A DNA stretch of 64,000 nucleotides from Bdellovibrio bacteriovorus (GCF_001592755.1 NZ_LUKF01000016.1:496001-560000); one strand, 5' to 3'; numbered from the stretch's first letter, positions 28,576 through 38,923 are shown. The notes: generated by a model from the sequence alone, not told the origin. Program-made: numbers and translations.

Positions 28576-29396
28576 TAGCTGATTCAGGATTAGCATCCCG
28601 TCGTCATGCCGACCGCATGATCGAAGAGGGACAAGTCACTGTAAACGGAAAGCGCGTTTACGAGTTGGGTATCAAAGTTGATCCTACTGCAGACCGCATC
28701 ATGATTGACGGTAAACCTCTTCGCAAACCTTTGTCGCAAAAGTACTACCTTGTCTTTAATAAACCTCGAGGTGTCTTGACGACAATGGACGATCCTCATG
28801 GTCGCCCGACAGTGGCGGACTATTTGGGTGAAGTGCCAGCACGTGTCTTCCCTGTGGGTCGTCTGGACTGGGACTCTGAGGGTATGCTGCTTCTGACGAA
28901 CGATGGTGATTTTGCTAATAAAGTCATGCATCCGAAAGCTGAAGTAACAAAAACTTATCTTGTAAAACTAGATGGTCAACCGCAACCTCACCAAATCGAA
29001 AAGCTTAAAAAAGGTGTTTCGATTGTGGGTGGTCGCGTGTCGGCTCGTCATATTGAAAAAATCAAAAAATCCGGCGACAACAAATCTGATAAATACGAGT
29101 GGTACAAAATCGTGATCACTGAAGGTAAAAACCGTCAGATTCGTCAAATGTTTGCCAAAGTGGGCTTCGACGTTTTGAAACTTCAACGTGTGGCGATCGG
29201 TCGTTTGCGTATGGGAGCTTTGAAATCCGGCGAACTTATTTTCCTTAACGAAGTGGCTGTCGAGCGCGTCTTCTTGGCGGATGATCCGGAAGAAGTAAAA
29301 CAAAAGCGCACCTACAAAGGGCGCGCGGCTTCTCCTAAAAAGACGGCGAAACCCGCTTCTCGTATCCGCGTAAAAAAAGAATCCAAAGGCAGATAG
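28530..29396 (+). CDS. rluB: 23S rRNA pseudouridine synthase, RluB/RsuA family
   Basis: 288 aa. S4 RNA-binding domain at about 10-60 (LNKLIADSGLASRR), then the pseudouridine synthase domain with catalytic Asp in GRLDWDSEGMLLLTNDG and the family motif YEWYKIVITEGKNRQIR. The tail is Lys/Arg-rich. RluB modifies U2605 in E. coli 23S rRNA; the exact target here could be another RsuA-family site. It starts inside the previous gene. Confidence 0.92.
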   Translation: MSENNSAQRVRLNKLIADSGLASRRHADRMIEEGQVTVNGKRVYELGIKVDPTADRIMIDGKPLRKPLSQKYYLVFNKPRGVLTTMDDPHGRPTVADYLGEVPARVFPVGRLDWDSEGMLLLTNDGDFANKVMHPKAEVTKTYLVKLDGQPQPHQIEKLKKGVSIVGGRVSARHIEKIKKSGDNKSDKYEWYKIVITEGKNRQIRQMFAKVGFDVLKLQRVAIGRLRMGALKSGELIFLNEVAVERVFLADDPEEVKQKRTYKGRAASPKKTAKPASRIRVKKESKGR

Positions 29397-29399
29397 TCC

Positions 29400-30287
29400 A
29401 TGGCTTCCATAAACCCACGCTTAAGAGGCACGATCGAGATCTCTATTGCCAGCGTGGGTTTTGGATTTTTAGGCATCTTCGGTAAGTGGGCTTTTGCTTC
29501 CGGTCTTTCGGTCGGAGAATTCCTTTCTTACCGATTTACTTTAGCCGCCCTTCTGATTTGGATTTTTCTTCTTTTATTTAAACCTCAGTGGATCAAGCTT
29601 ACTCGTCGCCAGACGATGATTGCCGGCCTTTTAGGGGTTTTCGGTTACGCTTTATTCTCGACTCTTTATTTCGAAGCCATCGATGGCCTGAGTGTCACAC
29701 TCGCGGCTTTGTTGTTATACACTTACCCGTTTTGGGTGAATGTGTTTTCTCACTTTTTCACCCACGACAAAATTTCGAAGAAAGAAGCATTCTGCCTGGT
29801 GGGAGCTTCTTTGGGACTGGTGCTTTTACTTTGGGGTCATATCGAGGTTCGTAACATCTGGGCAATTGCGGCAGGATTAGGTTCGGCCATCAGTTACGCG
29901 ATCTATGTGATGTTATCTGGACGATTGCAACAAGGTGTGCGACCGATTTCTTCAAGTCTTTATGTGATCACCTTTGGTGCGATCACGCTTTCGTTGTTTC
30001 ATCGCACGGATTATTCGCACGTACAAAGTCTAACAAGCTTTCAAGCCAGCTGCATTTTTGGTATTGCGGTTATCTGCACGATCTTGCCTTTAACCTTAGA
30101 ACTCGCGGCCCTTCAAAAGTTGCGCAGCAAAGAAGTCGCGCTGCTGATGATGATTGAACCTCTGACCGCGGCTATTATGGGTGCGATGATCTTTCACGAA
30201 AGCCTTAGTCTTCGTCAACTTTGTGGGGCTCTTTTAATCGCCGGTTCTTTAGTCATCAATACTTTTAGCAAGCAAGACTCACCTTAG
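29400..30287 (+). CDS. DMT-superfamily (EamA) transporter
   Basis: 295 aa, ten membrane helices in two five-helix EamA repeats (first about 12-140, second about 152-290, with a typical end MIEPLTAAIMGAMIFHESLS). Such proteins export amino acids or other small metabolites; the substrate cannot be read from sequence. Starts 3 bp after rluB, so it is probably co-transcribed. Confidence 0.9.
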   Translation: MASINPRLRGTIEISIASVGFGFLGIFGKWAFASGLSVGEFLSYRFTLAALLIWIFLLLFKPQWIKLTRRQTMIAGLLGVFGYALFSTLYFEAIDGLSVTLAALLLYTYPFWVNVFSHFFTHDKISKKEAFCLVGASLGLVLLLWGHIEVRNIWAIAAGLGSAISYAIYVMLSGRLQQGVRPISSSLYVITFGAITLSLFHRTDYSHVQSLTSFQASCIFGIAVICTILPLTLELAALQKLRSKEVALLMMIEPLTAAIMGAMIFHESLSLRQLCGALLIAGSLVINTFSKQDSP

Positions 30288-30383
30288 GCCCCCCAGAAAT
30301 CTTTAACAGTCGTTTCAGTTTGAGACGAAATACTTATAGTGACGCAATATCACGTCTTTTCTCTTACAAACTGTTGTTAAGAA

Positions 30384-30391
30384 TCCGATAA
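30384..30391 (+). promoter_or_regulatory. Sigma-28-like -10 element of fibre gene 1
   Basis: TCCGATAA inside TGTTAAGAATCCGATAAGAA, a 20-base stretch identical before fibre gene 2. It ends 7 nt before the ATG. No convincing -35 box at the usual spacing (TACAAACT is a poor match). Confidence 0.55.
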
Positions 30392-30398
30392 GAAACAC

Positions 30399-33300
30399 AT
30401 GAGATCCGGAACGTCCATCATATTCATTCTCATGATTTTCTTTGTTTTTTCGGCCCACTCTTCGCCGAGAACCTTCACGTATCAAGGACGTATTCTTAAA
30501 TCCGACGGAACTCCTCTTGAATACAATAATGTTAGCTTTGCCTTTGAAATTACAAACGCCTCTGGAAATTGCGTTATCTATAAAGAGCAAAGAAACAATA
30601 TCAATATGCAAGGTTCCGGTGGGGTCTTTGATGTTCCCATCGGCTCGGGAGTAAAGCTTTATCCGACGACAGCCGGTTATGATTTAAGAACTGCTTTTAA
30701 CAATGCGGTTTCTCATAATTGTGAAGGCGGATCGACTTACCTTCCGCAAGAAGATGACATTCGTATCCTGCGCGTGCAGTTTCATGATGGAGTCGGCTGG
30801 AAAGCGATCACTCCCAATAATGAAATTCGTGCCGTGCCATTTGCTTCCTTTGCAACATCGGCCTCTAAATTAGGCGATAAAATCGCCGATGATTTCGTTT
30901 TAAAAACATCCGTTGGTGCGTGCGCCATTGGACAGTATCTGACTTATGATGGCACAAGCTTTTCTTGTCAGAACGATGCCGGTGGCGCGGGAATGGTCAG
31001 CGACGTGAACGTGACAGCCCCGCTGACAAAGGGCGGAACGGCTTCTATTCCAAGTATTGGCATTTCTGTAGGCACAACCGCGGGAACTGTTGCCGCTGGA
31101 AATGATTCGCGCTTTTTGAATGCCGAACGTCTGCGTGGAGTGAATGTATCGTCAACACTTCCGTCCTCGGGGGGACAAGTTCTTCAATATGATGGCAGTC
31201 AATGGGGTCCGGCAGCTTTAGGAATTTCGAGTATCACGGGATTGCAAACGGCTTTAAATGACAAAGTCGCCGTCACAATGTTTCCAACATCTTGTTCGGC
31301 GGGACAATCTTTGGTGTTCGTCACACCGGCAAATAAATTTGATTGCTACAATATTCAAATCTCTGAATCGCAAATAACGGGAACGATTTCGGGCGCAAAA
31401 ATTTCTGGAAATATCACGGGAAATGCGGCGGGCTTTACTGGGAGTTTGAACGGCGATGTCACCGGAGCTCAAGCTGCAACGGTTGTTGGAAAAATTCAAG
31501 GTGTCGACATTGATACGACGACACCAACCGCTGGTCAGGTTTTAAAATTTGTTGGTGGCAAGTGGACTCCCGCTGCCGACATTGGTACCTCCAATGCGGT
31601 TACTAACAGCGGCAACGCTACAAATATTAAAGTCGACACCAATGCCAACAGACCTGCAACAGGTGCTGTCGGCGATATTTACATGGCTTCAGATATCAAC
31701 ACCACTTTCGTGGGTTCCGGCACCGGTTGGTATACTGTCGGGACCTCAAACTTAGCTTACACTTCAGGAACACTGCCTGTTGCACGCGGTGGAACGAATA
31801 GCACTACGGCTTTGAATAACAATCGCGTGATGATGTCCTCGGGTGGTGCCATTGTTGAAGCGCCTGCCTTAACAGATGGACAGCTTCTCGTCGGTCGAAC
31901 CGGAAATTCTCCAGTCGCCGCGAATCTTGTCGCCGGCACTGGTGTGACGGTGACGAATGCTGCGGGTTCAATCACTATTTCTGCAAATGGAGGACTGGCT
32001 CCAGGTGGAACTGCTGGCGGAGATCTGAGTGGCACTTATCCAAACCCGACCGTCGCCAAAATCCAGGGAACTTCCGTTTCAGCGACCGCTCCTTCAGGGA
32101 CGGGACAAGTCTTACGTTACAATGGAACGAACTATGCAGCGAACTTTTTAAGTCTTGCGGATATTCGTTCGACGGTAACACCCGCGAATACTATTTTTCC
32201 TTCTTCTCCATGTGCCGCTGATAAAACTTTGAACTGGTCGGTTCTAACGGATACTTTTACCTGTCAGAATATTGGAATCGCCGATTCGCAAATCACCTAT
32301 TCTTCTAAATCCGCAAAAACTTTTTTAGCCGCGCCCACGGGTGCTGCGGGGGCTCCAACATTTAGAACCTTGGCGTCCACAGACTTACCAACAAGTGGCG
32401 TGACTGCCGGAACTTACACATCAGTTACCGTAGATACATATGGTCGTGTGACGGCCGCAACGAATCCAACAACCGCTTCAGGTTATGGCATCACTGACAC
32501 CTTCGTTCAGAACGGAAATTCATTCGGTGCAGCGGCGGTCTTAGGGACTAATAATGCACAGCCCTTAAGTTTTGAAACGAACGGAACGACTCGCATGAAT
32601 ATCCTTTCGACAGGAAATATTGGTGTGAATGTCGCAACTCCCCTGTCGCCTTTGCATGTCGACGGAATATTCATGGCCGGTGAAAATAGCGAACGCGCTA
32701 TTTCATTACAACCTGATGTGAGTTCAGGATTAACCGGGGCCGCTTCTGCCGCCCAAATTCGTATTTCCGAACCCAACTTTGATGAAGGGACCGCGGGTTC
32801 CACGTTTCTGACTCACGAGTCCGATGGATCCACCATTTTGGGAAATACAAGAAACAATGCAGGCCTCTCGAGCGTACGTTTTGTGACGACGCCAGATGCG
32901 GGTTCGCCCACGGAAAGAATGCGCATTCACTCGGATGGTTCTGTGAGCGTGGGCTCAACAGCCGCTCCGGTATTTATGACGGTGAATGCCGGTGGAACTG
33001 TGGCTCCTTATGTTCCAGCAACAGATCGCTTAGCTGTGATCGGTAATGCCAACACGGTCATCCAAGTAACAAGTCCCAATACGGCGGCAGGTGGAATTTA
33101 TTTCTCGGATCCCGAGGATCGCGATCCGGGTGGAATTGCTTATTCACATCTTTCAAATGCTATGTCATTCAGAGTGAATGATGCCACAAGCATGTACATT
33201 GATTCCAGCGGCAACGTCGGAGTTGGTACCACAAGCCCTGGTTTTAAGTTTGAAGTCAAAGGCGGCAATGCTCAGATCACCTCGAACACCACGATGGCCA

Positions 33301-34142
33301 ATACGGGTGCGCTTGGCGGACTTCGTATTTTTAACTCTCAATCTTCCAATTCTGCGGACTACATCAATATTGGTTGGATCGGTGAAAACAAGTACGGAAT
33401 TCAATCGGCTGACGAGTTGACCAATCGCGACCTCTTTCTAAATCCCTACGGTGGAAAAGTCGGTATCAACACCACGGCCTCAAGCCATGCGTTGACCGTC
33501 GCGGGACAAGCTTATGTCACTGATGGCGCCGGATTTGTAGAAATTCTGTCTCGCGCAGATTCTGCACTTAATGTCACTAATGACAATGGATCTAAGCGTG
33601 GCTTCACTGTCCATCACAATGCCACGACACTGTTATCCCAGTTTTACTATTGTCCCGGTGGGGCCTGCTCTTCAAAGATGACTTTTGATTACAACGGAAA
33701 TATGTGGATCGCGGGAACTTTAACTCAGGCTTCGGACCTGCGACTTAAAACCAATGTCGCACCTCTAGAAAATAGCTTGGATAAAATTCTTTCTTTGCAA
33801 GGTGTGAGTTACGACTGGAAAGATCCGCAAGGGCGTGGACACCAGATCGGTCTTATCGCTCAAGATGTCGAAAAGGTTTTTCCCGAAGCCGTCGAGACCA
33901 ATAAAGAAGGCTGGAAGGCCGTCGCCTATCAAAACCTAGTGGCTCCTTTGATTAATGCTATCAAAGAACTTCATGCCTTGGTTATGACTCAAAATGAGAA
34001 TCAAGATCGCGCTATTGCATCCTTGCAGGAATCTAACGAGATTCTGAAAACCGAAGTTCAAAACCTTTCAGAACAAAATCGCCTGCTGAAAGAGGCCCTG
34101 TGTGAATCTCATCCTCAGTCCAAGATCTGTCAAAAGAAGTAA
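30399..34142 (+). CDS. Fibre protein 1: secreted mosaic fibre adhesin with C-terminal S74 chaperone
   Basis: 1247 aa. Signal peptide about 1-22; conserved N-terminal module from FTYQGRILKSDGTPLEYNNV to about residue 150 (IRAVPFAS). A long Gly/Thr/Ser/Ala-rich beta-fibre follows with phage-tail-fibre-like units (GGDLSGTYPNPTVAKIQG, ARGGTNSTTA, SGNVGVGTTSP). At about 1110 comes an S74 intramolecular chaperone (SDLRLKTNV with the Ser/Lys self-cleavage dyad; HQIGLIAQDVEKVFPEAV), then a C-terminal coiled coil. Architecture matches the mosaic adhesive trimer proteins described from Bdellovibrio, which form trimeric surface fibres. It starts an apparent operon with the next two genes. No ribosome-binding site visible. 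Confidence 0.87.
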   Translation: MRSGTSIIFILMIFFVFSAHSSPRTFTYQGRILKSDGTPLEYNNVSFAFEITNASGNCVIYKEQRNNINMQGSGGVFDVPIGSGVKLYPTTAGYDLRTAFNNAVSHNCEGGSTYLPQEDDIRILRVQFHDGVGWKAITPNNEIRAVPFASFATSASKLGDKIADDFVLKTSVGACAIGQYLTYDGTSFSCQNDAGGAGMVSDVNVTAPLTKGGTASIPSIGISVGTTAGTVAAGNDSRFLNAERLRGVNVSSTLPSSGGQVLQYDGSQWGPAALGISSITGLQTALNDKVAVTMFPTSCSAGQSLVFVTPANKFDCYNIQISESQITGTISGAKISGNITGNAAGFTGSLNGDVTGAQAATVVGKIQGVDIDTTTPTAGQVLKFVGGKWTPAADIGTSNAVTNSGNATNIKVDTNANRPATGAVGDIYMASDINTTFVGSGTGWYTVGTSNLAYTSGTLPVARGGTNSTTALNNNRVMMSSGGAIVEAPALTDGQLLVGRTGNSPVAANLVAGTGVTVTNAAGSITISANGGLAPGGTAGGDLSGTYPNPTVAKIQGTSVSATAPSGTGQVLRYNGTNYAANFLSLADIRSTVTPANTIFPSSPCAADKTLNWSVLTDTFTCQNIGIADSQITYSSKSAKTFLAAPTGAAGAPTFRTLASTDLPTSGVTAGTYTSVTVDTYGRVTAATNPTTASGYGITDTFVQNGNSFGAAAVLGTNNAQPLSFETNGTTRMNILSTGNIGVNVATPLSPLHVDGIFMAGENSERAISLQPDVSSGLTGAASAAQIRISEPNFDEGTAGSTFLTHESDGSTILGNTRNNAGLSSVRFVTTPDAGSPTERMRIHSDGSVSVGSTAAPVFMTVNAGGTVAPYVPATDRLAVIGNANTVIQVTSPNTAAGGIYFSDPEDRDPGGIAYSHLSNAMSFRVNDATSMYIDSSGNVGVGTTSPGFKFEVKGGNAQITSNTTMANTGALGGLRIFNSQSSNSADYINIGWIGENKYGIQSADELTNRDLFLNPYGGKVGINTTASSHALTVAGQAYVTDGAGFVEILSRADSALNVTNDNGSKRGFTVHHNATTLLSQFYYCPGGACSSKMTFDYNGNMWIAGTLTQASDLRLKTNVAPLENSLDKILSLQGVSYDWKDPQGRGHQIGLIAQDVEKVFPEAVETNKEGWKAVAYQNLVAPLINAIKELHALVMTQNENQDRAIASLQESNEILKTEVQNLSEQNRLLKEALCESHPQSKICQKK

Positions 34143-34184
34143 ATTGCTTTGCTTCACGATACCAACAGCTTAAAATAGAGATAT

Positions 34185-34784
34185 ATGCACGTTCTCACTG
34201 TGACCTTGCTCTTAATAACCTCTGTAGCAGCGGCGGATGTTTGTCCCGACGGTCGCAAAAGTTCCGACTTTATCCAAGGCCCCTTGCAGTTTGTTCGCTG
34301 CCAGAACATTCAAAATGCTTACTTTGAAAAAGATCTTTTAAAGGGAGCGGACGCTTCTGGAAGCCATTTCTATAAAGTCGGATTTAACAAAGTAAATTTT
34401 GATCACGTTCAAATGACATCGGTAGAGTTCCGGGAAAACACTTTTGAAAAAGTAACGGGACTGAACTGGAATATTCAAAATTCTCGATGGATGGGTGGAA
34501 TAATAAAAGACAGCCATCTATCCAAGAATCGCCTCGACGCTTCCAAGTTGGGTGGAGTTAAAATCTATCGTACGAATTTAAGCGAAACCTCCTTAAAGGA
34601 CACAACCTGGAGCAACTGTTATTTCGAAGACGTAAATCTGGAAGGCGCGGATCTGCGCGGAGCACGCTTCGACATGTGTGTCTTTTTAAATGTACGTATG
34701 AAGGGAGCTTTATTTAACAAATACACGAAGCTTCCCATTTCTGACGCTCAAAGATCGCTTCAAGGCATGGTGTATTCACCATGA
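34185..34784 (+). CDS. Secreted pentapeptide-repeat protein
   Basis: 199 aa: signal peptide (about 1-17), then about 25 degenerate pentapeptide repeats of the A(D/N)LXX type (GADASGSHFYKVGFNKVNF; NLEGADLRGARFDMCVFLNV), predicted to fold as a right-handed four-sided beta-helix. Five Cys may form disulphides. It follows fibre gene 1 by 42 bp and overlaps the next gene by ATGA, so it is probably made together with the fibre. The role is unknown; a periplasmic or surface scaffold is an inference. Confidence 0.82.
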   Translation: MHVLTVTLLLITSVAAADVCPDGRKSSDFIQGPLQFVRCQNIQNAYFEKDLLKGADASGSHFYKVGFNKVNFDHVQMTSVEFRENTFEKVTGLNWNIQNSRWMGGIIKDSHLSKNRLDASKLGGVKIYRTNLSETSLKDTTWSNCYFEDVNLEGADLRGARFDMCVFLNVRMKGALFNKYTKLPISDAQRSLQGMVYSP

Positions 34785-37072
34785 ACAAGACACAACGGCT
34801 TTACGGCTTCTTTTTGTCTTTGACCCACATTGTGACCCTTTGGTTTTGGCGGGCCTTTGATTTCAACTACGGACTGTCGTACAAGCTTCAGAATTTAGAA
34901 TGGAATCCTTGGCCATTTATTCCTGAAGGGCACGTCTTATTTATTCAGGAACATGCGGTGGCGGTTACCAGTGTCTATATACTTTTGTCCCTTCTGACAC
35001 CTTTACTATTTCTGTTTGAAAAGCCTAAAGACCCCGTTCGTCTTGGCGCATTCACACTGACCCTATTCGCTAAGCTTGCGATCTTTTTTTCCTCTTATGA
35101 TTTTATGGGTAACTATCACTATATGGGCAACTTGTTGTTAGCCCTTTATGTGGTCTCTGGCGCCCATCTGCTTTTTTTACAAATATCATTAGCGCTTTTT
35201 TATTTCGGCGCCGGACTTTTAAAGTTCAATGCCGAATGGATCACGGGTTCGGCTCTTCTTCGTGAAACATTTTTGCAAGGATTCTGGTTACAGGCGGCCT
35301 GCGTTTACGTCATCTTGCTGGAAACAGTCTTGATCTGGTTTTTATTTGCCAAAAAAAAATATCTTCGGCTCATTACTTTGGCTCAACTGGTTGTCTTTCA
35401 TATTTTTAGCTGGCACATCGTCGGATTTTATTATCCGTCGGTGATGTTTCTATTACTGACTGTATTTCTTCTTTATCGGCCAACGGATTTTAATTTCAAG
35501 AACAACCTTCCGAAGTGGGCTCCTGTCTATTTTGCCCTTTTCTTAGCGGCTCAGCTTTATCCAAAGCTGCTTAATAAGAATGAAGCTTTGACCGCCGAGG
35601 GACGAATGCTTTCTTTGAATATGCTTGATGCCAAAACAGAATGCCTGGCATCGTTTGAGCTTCCAACCCAAGACGGATATTTGTACCTGGATCAACCGCT
35701 TTCTTATGCGATTCGCATCCGCTGTGATCCGTTGGTTTATTTTAATTATGCAAAAAAACTGTGCGCGCAATCTTCACATGTCACTGTCCCGAGTGTTAAG
35801 ATAAATCTGAAATCACGCAAACAGACCGATTATCAAGACACCTGGGTCATTCGTGACCAAGAAATGTGTGACAAAGAACTTACCTATTCGATCTTCCTGA
35901 ATGATTGGGTTCACGCAAGTCGCGAACTTTCGGCGCCGACATCAGCACCGGAAAAAGCTTACTCTCATTGGCGGGAAAATCCGCAACGGACCGGAGAATC
36001 TCGTCATCTGATGAAGGCCTCGTTTACCACTTCCTTGCTGCCCTTTCCTTTTCAGGAAAACATTCACTCTGCCGGTAAATCCAGTCCTATAGCTTTTAAA
36101 AACCTTTGGTTCGTAGGAAGCGACAGCGGTTCCTTGTACGCCTTTGATAATTCTTCTTTTCTTTGGAGAGACTATTTCCCTAAGCCTATCTTTGGCTTTC
36201 ATGGGTCCGGTGTGACCACCGAAGATGGAGATCTCTATCTAGGTGCTTACGACGGAATTCTGCATAAGATCCGCAGTAAAGATGGAAAAAGAATCTGGTC
36301 CGTTAAATTGGGAAGTGCGATTGGATCTTCTCCCCTATTGGTAAATGGTTTGCTGTATGTCGCGGTCGAAAATCTGCCTGATAGCAGCACTTTCTTTGCG
36401 CTGGATCCGCGCAGTGGGGCTATTCGCTGGAGCTCAAATAAAATCAAGGGACTTGCTCACGCTTCGCTGAGCTATCACGCCAAAAGCGAGCAGGTATTCG
36501 GGGCTACGGGTACCGGTGAAGTGATTTCCTTTCACTCGCGGTCCGGGAAGGAAATGTGGCGTATAAACGTCTCGGGAAAGATTATTTCTACGCCTTTAGT
36601 CACTGACGAATCCGTGGTCATTGTCAGTACAGAGGGAGATGTCCAAGCACTGAATGTCCGTAACGGAACCTTGCGCTGGCATCATCAGTTAGGCTCGGGA
36701 TCTCGGGCCTCCCCTTCTTATCATTCTAAAGAAAATATCTTGATAGTTCCCTCTGAAAATGGCGACATCACGGCTTTGCAAGCCGCCGATGGGGCCGAGC
36801 TTTGGCGGAAGATGAATGCCCACCTTCACGTATCGAGCGGAATCATTGCCCGTTACGGTAAGGCCGATGTTTATATAGATCAGTGCCAGGAAAAAACTTT
36901 GTGTTTTCTAAATGTGAAAACTGGCACCGTGCTAGAAACTTATTCCCTGCCAGACAGTTTTTCATCAACGCCTATGCTGAAAGAAGACGGTCTTTATATC
37001 ACTCTTGATGGGTCAGCGGGCTTATGGCGCTTGGGTGAGAACGTAAAGACTGCAAAACAGTCTGCAAAGTAG
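34781..37072 (+). CDS. HTTM membrane domain fused to a PQQ-type beta-propeller
   Basis: 763 aa. Residues about 1-260 are a multi-helix membrane domain of the HTTM type (vitamin K-dependent carboxylase-like), with the marker FYFGAGLLKFNAEWITG. Residues about 265-400 are a periplasmic linker domain with several Cys. Residues about 410-750 are a PQQ/BamB-like propeller with recurring blades (GSLYAFDNSSFLWRD, GEVISFHSRSGKEMW, GDVQALNVRNGTLRW, GDITALQAADGAELW). No gamma-carboxylase catalytic residues could be verified. Coupled to the pentapeptide gene (ATGA); its 3' end overlaps the convergent GT-C-like gene by 74 bp. Confidence 0.8.
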   Translation: MNKTQRLYGFFLSLTHIVTLWFWRAFDFNYGLSYKLQNLEWNPWPFIPEGHVLFIQEHAVAVTSVYILLSLLTPLLFLFEKPKDPVRLGAFTLTLFAKLAIFFSSYDFMGNYHYMGNLLLALYVVSGAHLLFLQISLALFYFGAGLLKFNAEWITGSALLRETFLQGFWLQAACVYVILLETVLIWFLFAKKKYLRLITLAQLVVFHIFSWHIVGFYYPSVMFLLLTVFLLYRPTDFNFKNNLPKWAPVYFALFLAAQLYPKLLNKNEALTAEGRMLSLNMLDAKTECLASFELPTQDGYLYLDQPLSYAIRIRCDPLVYFNYAKKLCAQSSHVTVPSVKINLKSRKQTDYQDTWVIRDQEMCDKELTYSIFLNDWVHASRELSAPTSAPEKAYSHWRENPQRTGESRHLMKASFTTSLLPFPFQENIHSAGKSSPIAFKNLWFVGSDSGSLYAFDNSSFLWRDYFPKPIFGFHGSGVTTEDGDLYLGAYDGILHKIRSKDGKRIWSVKLGSAIGSSPLLVNGLLYVAVENLPDSSTFFALDPRSGAIRWSSNKIKGLAHASLSYHAKSEQVFGATGTGEVISFHSRSGKEMWRINVSGKIISTPLVTDESVVIVSTEGDVQALNVRNGTLRWHHQLGSGSRASPSYHSKENILIVPSENGDITALQAADGAELWRKMNAHLHVSSGIIARYGKADVYIDQCQEKTLCFLNVKTGTVLETYSLPDSFSSTPMLKEDGLYITLDGSAGLWRLGENVKTAKQSAK

Positions 37073-38837
37073 CCCGGTTAATTTCTTGTGCCTTTTGCGA
37101 AGGCTCCGCCTTTTGCAAATTCTCGACGACCGTGCCTAAGTATTCTGCGCGATTTAAAGTTGTCCGATGTTGATACTGCGTAAGTTGATAAAGTAAGGAT
37201 TCGTAGCTTTCAGGTATCGCCTCTGTCATGTTCGCTTGCAAAGCCAAATCTGCATGCAAAAGCTGCCCCGCTATGGCCACAAGAGGATGATTATTTTCTA
37301 CTCCACCCGGCAAAGGGGAAGGCTTTTGAATAACATCCAATGGAAAATGAATCTGAAAATGATCGCGAATGTAGGTCATCGTCAGATTTCGACAGAACAG
37401 CTCTTCTTCTGTCATCGGTTGGCTGTTGACCTCTCGGTAAGCCTTTATAAGATTTTTTTCTTCACAGTTATTGGACGTTTCAAGGCAGTTTAAAATCTTT
37501 GGAAGAACGTCTTTACAGACGCCCGGTGTTGTCCACACCAAGTGATCCGCAGACCTGGCGGAAACAAAGTTCAAGCGGGTTTCCAGCTCCGTTAGTTTTT
37601 CGTCCATGGATTTAGACGAAAAAAGATTTCGTTCAAAATTTCGAATCAACGTGTCTGAGGACGGAATCATCAAAAGCAGCGCGGTCAGAACAGCACCCAG
37701 CGAAAGAGGTCTTTGCAACTTAGAAAGGTTTTGGTTCGCGATGTATGCAAAGTTAATGGCTAATACCGGAAGGAAAGAATAGATAAAGCGAGCTTCTCCG
37801 GGGTTCGAGAAGAAAACGGCCGCGCACTGACAAAGAATAAATAATAAGAAAAGGCGGGTTATCGGGTTCGAAAGAATCTGCGATATATAGAAAAGTGTAC
37901 AAAGAAATATTAAAAGATAAAGACCGCTGAAGATCTTACTGAGGGTCGTCATTCTTCCTTTCATTGGATCAGGATAGAAAGGCCCGTCAAAGATGTTCAG
38001 CAAGCTGCGCGATTGCAAGGCCGCCACCCACGGTCGTTCTTGCACACAGGCCTTCGCCGTTTGCACATAGTAAAACGTATCGCGAAAGTCATTTTCTAAA
38101 AATAAAGACCGCGTTTCTCTAAGAGACCAAAATGATGGCGGTCGAAACCAGAATGAATTCTGCTCATTTTTAAAATCCAGCGTGGGTGCTTGACACCAGG
38201 CCTGAGCGATATTGGCGCCGCGGTTTAAATTCAAAGATGCTGTTCCTTGCCGATCAAATCGACTGTTCAAAAGCGAAAGACCCGCTAACAGAAACACCAT
38301 GAGCGCAAAGCCAACCAGACTCTGCTTCCGAGACATTCTTTTTGCCTCAATCGGAAAAGTGAGCGCGTAGAACGAAAAAAGCAAAAGGAATGGCAGAATA
38401 ATATTTCTTAACGCAAACGAGATACCTAATAAAACGAAAATGCCTAAATGGCGTGTCCACGATGACACTTTGAAAACTTCAAAGTAAAGCCCCAAAGCCA
38501 ACACCGTCAGGAACTGAAAAAGGCTTTCGCTTATGTTTAACGAATTCAAATAAATCTGCATGGGATTAAGCAACAAAAAGAGCCCTAAAACCCAGTTTTG
38601 CCATGGCGAAGCGACATGAAGATGACGCAGGAATCGATAGACTAGATAGGCGGTGCCCAGCCCGAAACTCTGATTCAGCCAATAAAGAAGACTCAAGCGA
38701 TATTCTAAAAGACCAATAGTATCTAAGATTTTATAAATAAGGGCCAGCCAAACCGGATAAGAACCCCATGCCGCAAAATTTCCGAAAACTTCGCCAGAAA
38801 CCACGGCCAACGCTCGCTCATCGAAGCGAAAGGCCAT
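36999..38837 (-). CDS. GT-C-like polytopic membrane protein (putative glycosyltransferase)
   Basis: 612 aa from the first ATG: about ten membrane helices, an early acidic loop (FRFDERALAVV) like the catalytic Asp/Glu loop of PMT/ArnT-type lipid-linked sugar transferases, and a soluble C-terminal part of about 200 residues. The frame stays open for 36 more codons (to 38945) and encodes a convincing first helix (LRGLFLLSILLRFAFFVFFY), yet has no ATG, GTG or TTG. Either a rare start such as ATC/ATT is used or coupling from the upstream pilin frame applies. It lies just after the pilin operon, so pilin or surface glycosylation is a guess. Confidence 0.65.
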   Translation of the reverse strand: MAFRFDERALAVVSGEVFGNFAAWGSYPVWLALIYKILDTIGLLEYRLSLLYWLNQSFGLGTAYLVYRFLRHLHVASPWQNWVLGLFLLLNPMQIYLNSLNISESLFQFLTVLALGLYFEVFKVSSWTRHLGIFVLLGISFALRNIILPFLLLFSFYALTFPIEAKRMSRKQSLVGFALMVFLLAGLSLLNSRFDRQGTASLNLNRGANIAQAWCQAPTLDFKNEQNSFWFRPPSFWSLRETRSLFLENDFRDTFYYVQTAKACVQERPWVAALQSRSLLNIFDGPFYPDPMKGRMTTLSKIFSGLYLLIFLCTLFYISQILSNPITRLFLLFILCQCAAVFFSNPGEARFIYSFLPVLAINFAYIANQNLSKLQRPLSLGAVLTALLLMIPSSDTLIRNFERNLFSSKSMDEKLTELETRLNFVSARSADHLVWTTPGVCKDVLPKILNCLETSNNCEEKNLIKAYREVNSQPMTEEELFCRNLTMTYIRDHFQIHFPLDVIQKPSPLPGGVENNHPLVAIAGQLLHADLALQANMTEAIPESYESLLYQLTQYQHRTTLNRAEYLGTVVENLQKAEPSQKAQEINRATLQTVLQSLRSHPSAISPLTHQE

Positions 38838-38923
38838 GTGAATGTTCCACGCCTCGCTTTTATAAAAAAATACGAAGAAAGCGAATCGAAGAAGAATGCT
38901 AAGAAGAAAAAGTCCCCGTAAGG

